The notes under the pieces were generated by a model. It did no database searches. It was not told the origin of the DNA and was given only the letters and a program-made list of their open reading frames with translations. Positions 28,855 through 38,900 of a stretch of DNA of 64,000 nucleotides are shown piece after piece (position 1 is the stretch's first letter; each line of letters begins with the position of its first letter). The stretch covers positions 1 through 64,000 of the forward strand of contig CAMRCY010000010.1 of assembly GCA_947041165.1 (NCBI GenBank). Reading direction: 5' to 3'. The position numbers and the translations under genes were made by a program. This DNA comes from an uncultured Deferribacteraceae bacterium (GTDB taxonomy: Bacteria; Chrysiogenota; Deferribacteres; Deferribacterales; Mucispirillaceae).

Positions 28855-29405
28855 ACTCTCACTAAACACGCTTACAACATGGTGTGTTATCAAGCTAAAC
28901 TATCTCACTAAACACGTTTGCAACATGATGTGTTATTAAGGTAAGCTATCTCACTAAACACGCTTACAACATGATGTGTTATTAAGCTAAACTATCTCAC
29001 TAAACACGTTTACAACATGATGTGTTATTAAGGTAAGCTATCTCACTAAACACGTTTACAACATGATATGTTACTAAGCCTAAACTATCTCACTAAACAC
29101 ACTTACAACATTGTGTGTTATCAAGCTAAACTATCTCACTAAACACGCTTACAACATGGTGTGTTATCAAGCTAAGTTATCTCACTAAACACGTTTACAA
29201 CATGATATGTTACTAAGCCTAAACTATCTCATTAAACACGTTTACAACATTGTGTGTTATCAAGCTAAACTATCTCACTAAACACACTTACAACATGATG
29301 TGTTACTAAGCCTAAACTATCTCACTAAACACGTTTACAACATGATGTGTTACTAAGCTAAACTATCTTACTAAACACGTTTGCAACATGATGTGTTACT
29401 AAATT
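28855..29405. repeat. 46-bp tandem repeat, 12 copies, with internal inverted repeat
   Basis: Twelve units of 45-47 bases, each starting ctatctcactaaacacg, run head to tail between purE and purD. Within each unit AACAC and GTGTT flank a 14-base loop (for example aacacgtttacaacatga then tgtgtt), so every unit could form a small hairpin on either strand. Variants of one unit recur at non-adjacent positions, which suggests duplication of blocks of units. Confidence 0.95.
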
Positions 29406-29515
29406 TACTTATCTATCAAAATTTCATAAACCGATAAACTTATTAATTTATCAACTCTTGAAACCTAAACTTTAAGTATATCAATCTATCAAAACACCTG
29501 TGTTGATAAGGTAGT

Positions 29516-29545
29516 ATAAAAAACCCCTACTATAAAATAGGGGTT
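29516..29545 (-). terminator. Rho-independent terminator after purD
   Basis: On the minus strand AACCCCTA, loop, TAGGGGTT followed by T residues (29545 to 29516). It closes the ileS-lspA-purH-purD operon and separates it from purE. Confidence 0.85.
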
Positions 29546-29552
29546 ATATAAA

Positions 29553-30920
29553 TTAAATATTTTTGAATGCTTTATCTGATATATCAGTTCTATAATACAT
29601 ATCTTTAAAGTTAATTTCTTTGATAGCTTTATATGCGTTCGCTTTTGCTTCTTCTAATGTTGTAGCCATTGCTGTAACAGATAGCACTCTTCCACCATCT
29701 GTAACTAATTTACCGTTTTCATCAATTTTTGTACCTGCATGATAAACTTTAACACCTTCAATTTCTTCAGCTTTTTCTATACCAGTTATTTCGTGTCCAG
29801 TTTCATATTTTGAAGGGTATCCTTTAGATGCGATAACAACTGTAACAACTTCACTCTCGTTACGTTTAACTTCTATATCGCCGAACTCACCTTTAGCAGA
29901 ACCTAGAAGAACATCAAGAAATCCAGTGTCTAATCTTGATACGATAACTTGACACTCAGGATCACCAAATCTAGCATTGAACTCAACAACTCTAATCTCG
30001 TTTGTATTAATAGTGTTAGATGCACAACCACAGCTAGATCCACAACCGCCTCTTTTAGTATCATCTTTATCTTTAGCAACTGAGTGATCAATCATAAGTC
30101 CTGCGTATATAACTCCATGATATGGAATTCCTCTGCTATGAAGTTCTCTAAGCATAGGTACAACAACATTACGAGTTACAAAACTGAATGTAGCGTTATC
30201 TACTAACGGTACAGGAGTGTATGCACCCATACCACCAGTATTAGGTCCAGCATCGTTATCAAAGATCGGTTTATGATCTTGCGACATGTCAAGAGGATAG
30301 ATACTATCTCCGTCAGTAATAGCAGTGTATGTAGCCTCTTCACCTTTCATAAACTCTTCAATAATAACTTTATTTCCAGCAGTGCCGAAAACTTTATCGT
30401 TGAATATAGAGTTTAAGAATGTTTTAGCTTCGTCTAATCCGTAAGCGATAGTTACGCCTTTCCCAGCAGCCAACCCATCGGCTTTAATAACGATAGGGTA
30501 GGTGTTGTTCGTTTCAATATATTTTACACTATTGTCGTAATCTTCAAACTGCTCATAACTAGCAGTAGGAATAGATGCAGCACTCATAATATCTTTAGCA
30601 AATGCTTTAGATGCTTCAATTTCAGCAGCAGCTTTAGTAGGTCCAAATATTGTTAATCCTTCTTCAACAAATAGATCTACGATACCAAGTGACAACGCTT
30701 CTTCTCCGCCAGTGATAGTTAGATCGATGCTATTTGTTTTAGCAAACTCTAACAATGCTTTTATGTCATTTGCTTTTATGTCTATATTTTTAGTTTTAAA
30801 TTCACTAGCTGTACCGCCGTTACCTGGTGCTACGAAGATTTCTTCAACTCTTGTATCTTGCGATAATTTATAAGCTAATGAATGCTCTCTTGCACCATTT
30901 CCGATTATTAATAATTTCAT
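29553..30920 (-). CDS. purD: Phosphoribosylamine-glycine ligase with cysteine-rich insertion
   Basis: 455 residues; typical PurD is about 420-430. ATP-grasp enzyme joining glycine to phosphoribosylamine. Conserved parts: IGNGAREHSLAYKL, GPTKAAAEIEASKAFAKD, VIKADGLAAGKGV, DAGPNTGGMGAYTPVP and VVEFNARFGDPE. Between YAGLMID and the VVEFNARFGDPE strand, where only a short turn is expected, there is an insertion of about 25 residues (about 279-308) that contains GGCGSSCGC. The Cys cluster could bind metal or be merely a tolerated loop. Last gene of the operon; 29 bases after purH. Confidence 0.94.
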   Translation of the reverse strand: MKLLIIGNGAREHSLAYKLSQDTRVEEIFVAPGNGGTASEFKTKNIDIKANDIKALLEFAKTNSIDLTITGGEEALSLGIVDLFVEEGLTIFGPTKAAAEIEASKAFAKDIMSAASIPTASYEQFEDYDNSVKYIETNNTYPIVIKADGLAAGKGVTIAYGLDEAKTFLNSIFNDKVFGTAGNKVIIEEFMKGEEATYTAITDGDSIYPLDMSQDHKPIFDNDAGPNTGGMGAYTPVPLVDNATFSFVTRNVVVPMLRELHSRGIPYHGVIYAGLMIDHSVAKDKDDTKRGGCGSSCGCASNTINTNEIRVVEFNARFGDPECQVIVSRLDTGFLDVLLGSAKGEFGDIEVKRNESEVVTVVIASKGYPSKYETGHEITGIEKAEEIEGVKVYHAGTKIDENGKLVTDGGRVLSVTAMATTLEEAKANAYKAIKEINFKDMYYRTDISDKAFKNI

Positions 30921-30949
30921 TTTCTTTACCTCAAATTTTTTTCAATTTC

Positions 30950-32518
30950 CTAATGTTTGAAATGTCTGATTGATGTAAATATCATAGCTATGTTGTTTTC
31001 ATCACAAGCAGCAATAACTTCATCATCTCTAACAGATCCACCAGGAGATACGATAGCTGTAACTTTATAAGCAGCAGCCGTATCTATATTATCTCTGAAC
31101 GGGAAGAATGCATCCGATGCCATTACTGATCCATCAATTGCGTTTTCGCCGTAAGCGTTTTCAGCTTTCATAGCTGCAAGTTTAGTAGAATCAATACGAC
31201 TCATTTGTCCAGCTCCGATACCAATAGTCGTTTGATTTTTTGCATATATAATAGTATTTGATTTAGCATGTTTAGCTACCTTCCACGCAAACGCTAGATC
31301 TTTCAATTCGTTTTCAGTTGGTTTACGTTTAGTAGGAGAGGGTAGTGCTTTAAACATTTCAAAATCAAATGCGTGTAGATCTCTATCTTGTAGAAGCATA
31401 CCACCGACGACTTTTTTGAAATCATATTCGTATGATAGATCTTTTATGTCAGCCGTTTTCATAAGTCTTATAGATGGTTTTTTAGATAATAATGCAAACG
31501 CATCATCAGAGAATGATGGAGCGATTACAGCTTCAAGAAATATCTTAGATAACTCTTCAGCTAATTTAAGGTCTACATTAGCGTTTAAACTAACTATACC
31601 ACCAAAAGCAGATGTTGTATCAGTTGAGTATGCGTTTAAGTATGCAGTAAGAAGGTTATCTGCTTCTGCAACACCACAAGGGTTGTTGTGTTTGATGATA
31701 ACAGCTGCAGGGTTTTTGAACTCTTTAACAAGTTCGTATGCAGAGTTTAGATCGACTATATTATTGAATGACAACTCTTTTCCGTGCATCTGAGTAGTGT
31801 TCGTAACTGATGACTCAATCATTAACGGTTCTTTATAGAACGCTGCATTTTGATGAGGGTTCTCACCATATCTCATCGGTTGCAACAATCTTCCACCAGT
31901 TGTGAATTCATCAGGAAATTGTATATCGAATTTATTGTTAAGATAGTTAGATATAACGCTATCGTATAGAGATGTATGAGCGTATGCTTTTGCTGCTAAT
32001 TTTTTACGAGTATCAATTGATGTGTTACCATCAGCTTTAAGTTCAGCTATAACTTGATCGTAATCTTTTGGAGCTACAAGCACAGTTACATAGTTATGAT
32101 TTTTAGCAGCCGATCTAATCATTGCAGGTCCACCGATATCGATGTTTTCAATGATATCTTCTAGAGTTGATGCTTTATTTAAAACAGTTGATTCAAATGG
32201 ATAAAGGTTTACAGCGACGATATCGATATTTTCAATGCCGTGTTCTTTTGCTGTTTTTTGATGATCAGCATTATCTCTAATATTTAGGATACCGCCGTGA
32301 ACTTTAGGATGTAATGTTTTAACTCTTCCATCAAAAATTTCTGGAGAGCCTGTAAAGTCAGCAACTTCCATGCAGTCTATACCAGCATCTTTCAATGCTT
32401 TTGCCGTTCCACCAGTAGATAGGATTTTAATACCTAACTCTTTTAATGCTTTTGCAAATTCTACGATACCGTTTTTATCTGAGACAGAAATAAGTGCAGT
32501 TTTAGCTTTGTTCATCAT
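30950..32518 (-). CDS. purH: Bifunctional AICAR formyltransferase / IMP cyclohydrolase
   Basis: 522 residues, full length. N-terminal MGS-like IMP cyclohydrolase domain (ALISVSDKNGIVEFAKAL, HPKVHGGIL) and C-terminal AICAR transformylase with the catalytic KHNNPCG motif. Catalyses the last two steps of IMP synthesis. Its start overlaps the end of lspA by 17 bases, with an AAGGGGA ribosome site inside lspA. Confidence 0.96.
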   Translation of the reverse strand: MMNKAKTALISVSDKNGIVEFAKALKELGIKILSTGGTAKALKDAGIDCMEVADFTGSPEIFDGRVKTLHPKVHGGILNIRDNADHQKTAKEHGIENIDIVAVNLYPFESTVLNKASTLEDIIENIDIGGPAMIRSAAKNHNYVTVLVAPKDYDQVIAELKADGNTSIDTRKKLAAKAYAHTSLYDSVISNYLNNKFDIQFPDEFTTGGRLLQPMRYGENPHQNAAFYKEPLMIESSVTNTTQMHGKELSFNNIVDLNSAYELVKEFKNPAAVIIKHNNPCGVAEADNLLTAYLNAYSTDTTSAFGGIVSLNANVDLKLAEELSKIFLEAVIAPSFSDDAFALLSKKPSIRLMKTADIKDLSYEYDFKKVVGGMLLQDRDLHAFDFEMFKALPSPTKRKPTENELKDLAFAWKVAKHAKSNTIIYAKNQTTIGIGAGQMSRIDSTKLAAMKAENAYGENAIDGSVMASDAFFPFRDNIDTAAAYKVTAIVSPGGSVRDDEVIAACDENNIAMIFTSIRHFKH

Positions 32519-32999
32519 GTTTCCCCTTAAAAAATAAAAGATCTATTATCATCAATGAAACGCCAACAGTAATACTACTATCAGCGATATTAAATATATA
32601 CCAACCATGCCCAAAAAATTGAAAATCAAGAAAATCTACAACAGCTCCAACAAAAATTCTATCTATCAAGTTACCTAACGCACCTGATAAAATTAAAATT
32701 AATGATAGACGTACAAGATATTTTTTCTCTTTAAAAATCATATAAATTATAACAGCGATTATCAGTAAAGATGTAACTACAAAGAAAAGTCTTTTATAAC
32801 TACTATCTATATCTGCCATAAATCCAAATACAACACCAGGATTTAACACATATGTAAAATAGAAAAAGTTCTCTATTATTGTTTTAGATTCCCCTAAAAG
32901 AAACTCACGACTAATTATTATTTTGCTCACAACATCCATTGCAAGTGTAACAATTAATACTATTAGTAATGACAAATTCGCTTTTGATAATTTTAACAT
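32502..32999 (-). CDS. lspA: Lipoprotein signal peptidase
   Basis: 165 residues, four membrane helices. Aspartic protease that removes signal peptides from lipoproteins. Catalytic aspartates lie in the conserved segments GNLIDRIFVGAVVDFLDF and FNIADSSITVG. Starts directly after the ileS stop, a common pairing, and overlaps purH. Relevant to the many predicted lipoproteins in this window. Confidence 0.94.
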   Translation of the reverse strand: MLKLSKANLSLLIVLIVTLAMDVVSKIIISREFLLGESKTIIENFFYFTYVLNPGVVFGFMADIDSSYKRLFFVVTSLLIIAVIIYMIFKEKKYLVRLSLILILSGALGNLIDRIFVGAVVDFLDFQFFGHGWYIFNIADSSITVGVSLMIIDLLFFKGKHDEQS

Positions 33000-35813
33000 T
33001 TAACTTTCTCCACCTAAGACTTCAACACATCTAGAGCATATTGTTGGATGAGCAGTATCAGCCCCAACGGTTTCAGAATAGTTCCAACATCTTTCACATT
33101 TTATATGTTGAGATTGGGTGATTTTTATAGATATTGTACCATCTTCTGTTGTGTGTGTTGCATCAGCCAATTCTGATAGTTTTACAAACGATATTTTTGA
33201 AACAATAAAGAATTTTTCAATACCTTCATCTATATTTATCGAGTTTAATATATCAGTGTTATCAGTTGCAACAGTAACCTCAGCATCAAGTGGGTGACCG
33301 ATAATTTTATCACGTCTTGCAATCTCTAATGCTTTATTAACCTCTTTTCTAAGGTTTAATAGATGTATGAATTTTTCATCACGTTTAAGCTCTAAAGTTT
33401 TAGGAAACAGTTCATAAAATACAGACTCTGATTTATCTTTATAATCAGGAAGATACGACCAGAACTCATCAGCTGTAAAAGTTAGAATAGGAGATGTGAT
33501 AACCGATATTTCTTTCATCAATATAAACAGAACAGTTTGAGCTGAACGTCTTTTATGACTATTTTTTTCAGATGAATATAATCTGTCTTTCAATATATCA
33601 AGGTAGTACGCTGATAGATCGTTTATGCAAAAATTTAAGAACGTATGATAGAAAGCATGAAATTGAAAGTTATTATACGACGAGTAAATCTTCTCTTTAA
33701 TCTCTTGCCATATAGCTAAAATATCTCTATCTAGTTCCATCATATTATCTATTTCAACAGCATCTTTATTAGGGTCGAAATCGTATAAATTACCAAGTAG
33801 ATATCTTGCAGTGTTACGAATTTTTCTATAACTTTCTATAAGTCTTTTTATTATATCATCAGATATTCTTACATCATCAGTATAATCTTCTGATGCAACC
33901 CATAGACGTAATATCTCTGCACCGTATTTATCAATAATATCGTTAGGATATATAACATTCCCTACCGACTTACTCATCTTTTTACCTTTACCATCAACGA
34001 CAAATCCGTGAGTTAAAAGTTCATCAAACGGTGCTTCACCTCTTGTGCCAACTGATTCAAGTAGTGAGCTATGAAACCAACCTCTATGCTGATCAGATCC
34101 CTCTAGGTATAGGTTTGCACGACCACCAATAACCTCTCTTTTCTCACAAACAGCAGCGTGACTTGTGCCAGAATCGAACCATACATCAAGAATATCTTTC
34201 TCTTTCTTAACATTTGAACTATTACATTTTGGACATTTAAACCCTTCGCCTAAAAAGAACTCTTCATCATGAGTAAACCAAGCATCAGCCCCTTCTTTTT
34301 CAAAAGATGCTAAGACACGTTTTTTAATATCTTCATTGATTATTATTTCGCCGCAATCATGACAAGTAAACACAGCGATCGGAACTCCCCAAATACGTTG
34401 ACGAGATATACACCAATCAGGACGATTTTCAACCATTGCGAAAATTCTATTTTTGCCCCATGCAGGAATAAATTTAATTTTGTTTTGAATAGCATTAATC
34501 GCTTTAGCTCTAAGATCGTTTGTAGTCATAGATATAAACCATTGAGGTGTTGCTCTAAAAATAACTGGTGAATGACATCTCCAGCAATGTGGATATGAGT
34601 GTTCAATCTTTTTAGCCATAATTAAAGAACCGTTGCTCTCTAATAATTTAACTATATCTTCGTTTGCTTGATTTATATGTACGCCTGCAAAAAGCTCAAC
34701 GTCATCTTTATATTTACCGTGATTATCAACAGGAGATAGAATAGGTAATCCATATTTTAAACCAGTTTCATAATCATCTTGTCCATGACCTGGTGCTGTG
34801 TGAACAAGCCCAGTTCCAGCTTCCAGTGTAACATAATCAGCTAAAACTATTCCAGACTCTCTATTATAGAAAGGGTGGCTAGGTTTCATTTTTTCAAGTT
34901 CAGCACCTTTAACAGTTTTAACTATTTCATAATCTGTTATAAAAAATATAGGAGCGATTTTGTCAAGCATTTCAGTTGCAAGAACTAAATGTTCGCCAAC
35001 TTTAAGGTTTCTATTTTCAGTTGTTGTAACTTTTATAATTGAGTAATCGAAATCTTTATTAACAGCTATTGCTAAATTTGCAGGAAGTGTCCAAGGAGTT
35101 GTTGTCCAGATAACAGCAGATAGATCTATATTTTTATCACCTACTAATTTCTCTTTAGCGATATCATCGAACTGAAATTTAACATAGATTGAGCTTGAAG
35201 TATGATTTTCATATTCAACCTCAGCTTCCGCTAAAGCAGTTACGCATGAGTGACACCAGTATACAGGTTTAGAACCTTTATATACGCCACCGTTATCAAA
35301 AAACTTATATAATTCAGCTAAGGTTGTAGTTTCATAAGCGTAATCCATAGTTATATATGGATTATCCCAATCGGCAAAAACACCTAGACGTTTGAAATCT
35401 TCTCTTTGTATATCAATATATTTAGCTGCATGAGTTCGGCATTCTTTTCTTATCTCATGAACTTCCATAGACTGTTTTTTACTACCAAGTTGTTTATCAA
35501 CTTGCAGTTCAATAGGCAGACCGTGACAATCCCAGCCTGGTATATATGGCGATGAAAATCCTTCACAGGTTTTAATTTTGATAACAAAATCTTTTAAAAT
35601 TTTATTTAATGCTGTGCCTATGTGGATATTTCCGTTAGCATAGGGAGGGCCGTCATGCAGTACATACATAGGTGAATTTTTTCTTCTATCACGAATTTCT
35701 TGATAGATATTCATCTCTTTAAATTTATGAAGTCTCTTAGGTTCTTCCTCAGAAAGATGAGCTTTCATAGGTAGATCTGTTTTAGGAAGGTTTAACGTAT
35801 TCTTATAATCCAT
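33000..35813 (-). CDS. ileS: Isoleucyl-tRNA synthetase
   Basis: 937 residues. HIGH motif as PPYANGNIHIGTA, KMSKS as GKKMSKSVGNV, and a C-terminal zinc finger (CERCWNYSE...CSRC). Editing domain is present (TTPWTLPAN). First gene of the ileS-lspA-purH-purD run on the minus strand. Confidence 0.98.
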   Translation of the reverse strand: MDYKNTLNLPKTDLPMKAHLSEEEPKRLHKFKEMNIYQEIRDRRKNSPMYVLHDGPPYANGNIHIGTALNKILKDFVIKIKTCEGFSSPYIPGWDCHGLPIELQVDKQLGSKKQSMEVHEIRKECRTHAAKYIDIQREDFKRLGVFADWDNPYITMDYAYETTTLAELYKFFDNGGVYKGSKPVYWCHSCVTALAEAEVEYENHTSSSIYVKFQFDDIAKEKLVGDKNIDLSAVIWTTTPWTLPANLAIAVNKDFDYSIIKVTTTENRNLKVGEHLVLATEMLDKIAPIFFITDYEIVKTVKGAELEKMKPSHPFYNRESGIVLADYVTLEAGTGLVHTAPGHGQDDYETGLKYGLPILSPVDNHGKYKDDVELFAGVHINQANEDIVKLLESNGSLIMAKKIEHSYPHCWRCHSPVIFRATPQWFISMTTNDLRAKAINAIQNKIKFIPAWGKNRIFAMVENRPDWCISRQRIWGVPIAVFTCHDCGEIIINEDIKKRVLASFEKEGADAWFTHDEEFFLGEGFKCPKCNSSNVKKEKDILDVWFDSGTSHAAVCEKREVIGGRANLYLEGSDQHRGWFHSSLLESVGTRGEAPFDELLTHGFVVDGKGKKMSKSVGNVIYPNDIIDKYGAEILRLWVASEDYTDDVRISDDIIKRLIESYRKIRNTARYLLGNLYDFDPNKDAVEIDNMMELDRDILAIWQEIKEKIYSSYNNFQFHAFYHTFLNFCINDLSAYYLDILKDRLYSSEKNSHKRRSAQTVLFILMKEISVITSPILTFTADEFWSYLPDYKDKSESVFYELFPKTLELKRDEKFIHLLNLRKEVNKALEIARRDKIIGHPLDAEVTVATDNTDILNSINIDEGIEKFFIVSKISFVKLSELADATHTTEDGTISIKITQSQHIKCERCWNYSETVGADTAHPTICSRCVEVLGGES

Positions 35814-35898
35814 ATTTATGGTATCCTTTATTTAACAATGGAACATCTTTTAACATTTTTTATGAACTTTTGCAAGTTAATTAAATCATAATATTACC

Positions 35899-35927
35899 TT
35901 GAATTAGTTAAACCTTTATGTTATATT
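35899..35927 (+). promoter_or_regulatory. Putative sigma-70 promoter of the Dsb-like gene
   Basis: TTGAAT (35899), 17-base spacer, TATATT (35922). Lies between the divergent ileS and the Dsb-like gene, about 50 bases before its ATG. Confidence 0.55.
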
Positions 35928-35979
35928 AACGGTCGTAAACTAAGAAAAACTAATAAATTATATAAGAGGATCGAATTTA

Positions 35980-36825
35980 ATGAAAAAATTACTTTTACTT
36001 GTTTCTGTTTTTATGTTGTCTGTATCAACTGTATCTGTGTATGCGAATGAGGCTAAAGTTAAGAAAAATGTAGCTGACTCAGTATCTAAATCAATGGCTG
36101 AAAGAAATGTTAGTGTTAATGTTGATGTTCAAATATTAAAAAAACTTGAAGATCCTAAAGGTTATTACTTCCTTAAAGTTGTATATTTTGACAAAACAGC
36201 TCCTAAAAAAGTAGCTGGAGAACAGTTCCTTTTCTCAAATGGTGATTTTATCGTTGAAGATTTTATTGATTTAAAGAATTTTTCATCACTATCTAAAGAT
36301 TTATCGTATGACTTATCTTCTGTAAAAGTTGATACATCAAATCTTACTTTAGTATCTGGTAATCCAAAATCTAAAAACATTTTAGTTGAAGTTTCTGATT
36401 ACCAATGTAATTTCTGTAAAGAGATGAGTGGCTATCTTAAAACAGCTCTTAAAAATAAGAAAGATTATGCACTTTATATCATGCACCTACCAATTAGAGC
36501 AATTCATCCAAGAGCTGAAACTTTAGCACTTGCTTATGAAGCTGGTAAAGAGATGGGTAAAGATTTCATGATGCAATTATTTGATCCATCTAACGGAAAC
36601 TTATCTGATATTGAGATTGTTGAAAAATATTCTAAATTATCTGGTAACCCAAGCAAATTTAAAAAGCTTATTAATTCTAAAGAATTAAAAGCGAAAGTTG
36701 CAGCAGCTGAAGCCCAAGCACTTGAGTTAGGCATCTCAGCTACACCTGTATTATTTGTTAATGGTAAAAAAATTACTGGTTTTGATAAGCCATTAATAGA
36801 GAAAGCGTTAAAAGGTATTAAGTAA
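35980..36825 (+). CDS. Periplasmic thiol-disulfide oxidoreductase, DsbA/DsbC-like
   Basis: 281 residues: Sec signal (cleaved near VSVYA-NE), an N-terminal domain of about 110 residues, then a thioredoxin-fold domain with the active site QCNFCK (CNFC) near residue 143 and the cis-Pro loop SATPVLFVNG. The two-part layout resembles DsbC/DsbG or thioredoxin_4 proteins. The many Cys-paired Sel1 proteins in this window would be plausible substrates, which is inference. Ribosome site GAGGA; own promoter and terminator. Confidence 0.85.
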   Translation: MKKLLLLVSVFMLSVSTVSVYANEAKVKKNVADSVSKSMAERNVSVNVDVQILKKLEDPKGYYFLKVVYFDKTAPKKVAGEQFLFSNGDFIVEDFIDLKNFSSLSKDLSYDLSSVKVDTSNLTLVSGNPKSKNILVEVSDYQCNFCKEMSGYLKTALKNKKDYALYIMHLPIRAIHPRAETLALAYEAGKEMGKDFMMQLFDPSNGNLSDIEIVEKYSKLSGNPSKFKKLINSKELKAKVAAAEAQALELGISATPVLFVNGKKITGFDKPLIEKALKGIK

Positions 36826-36875
36826 ATTTATTAGTTTTTTCTAACTAGATTATAATATAATCACAGTTATATAAT

Positions 36876-36907
36876 TGAGCCTGTTTATTGCAGGCTCATT
36901 TTTTTTA
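36876..36907 (+). terminator. Rho-independent terminator after the Dsb-like gene
   Basis: TGAGCCTG (36876) pairs with CAGGCTCA (36891), followed by eight T. Confidence 0.9.
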
Positions 36908-36989
36908 TTTAAAATTATATTTTAGATTGAAAATCATATAGATTACTAATATCATATAGATTGTACTCTTGAATTAGGAAGTGTTGTTA

Positions 36990-38900
36990 ATGAATAGAAT
37001 AAAAATTTTAAAAGCAGAAGTTGCTTCAAAGATTGCAGCAGGCGAAACTTGTGAAAAACCAGTGAACGCTGTTAAAGAGCTTGTTGAAAACTCAATTGAT
37101 GCTGGTGCTGATAAAATAAAGATAGAAATTGTTGATGGTGGATTAAAATATATATCGATAGCCGATAACGGTGCAGGGATAAATAAAGACGATCTACATC
37201 TAACTGTTGAGAGGTTTGCAACGAGTAAAGTTGTAAATCTTGATGATGTATACTCAGCTTCAACGTTCGGTTTTAGAGGAGAAGCATTAGCTGCTATTTC
37301 ATCTATATCTGATTTTAGTATAACGTCAGGCACGAGCGATAATGATATCTATCAATTAATATCAAAGTTCGGTGTTAAAGAAGATATTAAACCATCAGCT
37401 GGACTTAAAGGAACAACTATTGTAATAAGTAGCTTGTTTGAAAACTTTCCTGCAAGAAAGAAATTTCTTAAAGGTATTAAATCGTTAGAGTCGGAAATAA
37501 TTAAATTTATACGATCGTTCGTTTATCTAAATAACGATATAGAGTTAGAGTTTGTTGTGAACGGCAAAATTAATCACTCTGTTAAAAAAGATGAAACACT
37601 ATTTAAAAAATTATCTAACCATTATAAAGATAAAGTATTCCTTGAGGGAGAGTTTAATAAAGAACATGTAACAGTGAATGTTGTTACAACTGATATCGAA
37701 CATAGTAACAGACTTAGACGTGATAATATTATCGTAGGAGTTAACGGCAGAGTTATAACGGATAGATCATTAATTCAAGCAGTATGCCAAGCTTACTACA
37801 GAATTATACCTGATGGAAACTCTCCTATTGCTGTTGTTGATATAAGATTGAAACCAACTGAAATGGATGCTAATGTTCATCCTGCTAAAGCTGAAGTTCG
37901 GTTTAAGGAATCTAAATTAATATATTATGCTGTGCTTGAAGCCACTAAAAACGCTATTAATAAATCTACATTTTTTTCAACTGTACATCAATCAATTATT
38001 AATCAAGATACTGGTGAAGTAAGTGATAATATAGATAGTGGTCACAATATAGACAGTGGTAATAATAAGGGTAGTCGTAGCAATACTACAGGTAGTAGAT
38101 ACGATAATTATAATAATGGAGGAGCTACGGCACAACGGTTTGATAAATACACAAACTCACCAACTTTAGCCGATCATTATAAAACAAGCAAAAGTGCTTA
38201 CAGTCAATCAACTGATTTTAAATCTCAAAACACATCAATATCAGAACCTGAACTATCATCAAACTACGGGGCATCAAACTATGAAATGGCTCAACCTGAT
38301 AGTAATAGTTTATATTTTGATTCTGTAATGATTAACCGAGAAGATAATTATAAAATTATAGGACAACTTTTCAACACTTTCATATTGATTGAGAGAGAGG
38401 GGGAGTTAATTTTCATAGATCAACATATAGCACATGAGCGTCTATTATATGAAAAAAAGATGGTTGATGCAGAGAATAATAAATCATCAATCGTTCTACA
38501 TATCCCAATAAAAGTTACATTAGATGAAGATCTTGTAGCGATGATTGCTGATGATATAACATCTATTACATCAATTGGATATGTGATAAATTGCGTGTCT
38601 GATGTTGAGATAGAGATTTTAGAAATACCACTTGCATCAGCAAGATTAGATATATCAAAAGTGTTTACAGAGTCTGTAGAAGAGATTTTTAGTAAAGGCT
38701 CAAGTCAACATAAAGATAATAGATTAATCTCAAAATCGTGCAGAAGTGCAATCATGGCAGGGGATATTTTATCTATTGAAGAGATCAGATATTTAGTTGA
38801 TGAAATTATAAGATGTAAAAACAATCAAACTTGTCCACACGGCAGACCTATTATATTTAAAATGTCGCTTTCAGAACTATCTAGAAAATTTGGTAGATAG
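36990..38900 (+). CDS. mutL: DNA mismatch repair protein MutL
   Basis: 636 residues. N-terminal GHKL ATPase (ELVENSIDAGAD, DNGAGI, FGFRGEALAAI), an Asn/Ser-rich linker at about 340-440, and a C-terminal endonuclease-type domain with DQHIAHERLLYE (a variant of DQHAx2Ex4E with Ile for Ala) and CPHGRP near the end. It is therefore probably a nicking MutL of the kind found where MutH is absent. ATG 36990 is preferred over an in-frame GTG at 36981 because AGGAAG lies at the right distance from it. Its TAG directly abuts the miaA ATG. Confidence 0.95.
   Translation: MNRIKILKAEVASKIAAGETCEKPVNAVKELVENSIDAGADKIKIEIVDGGLKYISIADNGAGINKDDLHLTVERFATSKVVNLDDVYSASTFGFRGEALAAISSISDFSITSGTSDNDIYQLISKFGVKEDIKPSAGLKGTTIVISSLFENFPARKKFLKGIKSLESEIIKFIRSFVYLNNDIELEFVVNGKINHSVKKDETLFKKLSNHYKDKVFLEGEFNKEHVTVNVVTTDIEHSNRLRRDNIIVGVNGRVITDRSLIQAVCQAYYRIIPDGNSPIAVVDIRLKPTEMDANVHPAKAEVRFKESKLIYYAVLEATKNAINKSTFFSTVHQSIINQDTGEVSDNIDSGHNIDSGNNKGSRSNTTGSRYDNYNNGGATAQRFDKYTNSPTLADHYKTSKSAYSQSTDFKSQNTSISEPELSSNYGASNYEMAQPDSNSLYFDSVMINREDNYKIIGQLFNTFILIEREGELIFIDQHIAHERLLYEKKMVDAENNKSSIVLHIPIKVTLDEDLVAMIADDITSITSIGYVINCVSDVEIEILEIPLASARLDISKVFTESVEEIFSKGSSQHKDNRLISKSCRSAIMAGDILSIEEIRYLVDEIIRCKNNQTCPHGRPIIFKMSLSELSRKFGR

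Noticed and set aside
28855-29405. 46-bp repeats as a CRISPR array
   Set aside because: No unique spacers; every base belongs to a repeated unit.
34150-34180. agaatcgaacc resembling a reverse-strand tRNA T-arm
   Set aside because: It lies inside the intact ileS frame and no cloverleaf fits.
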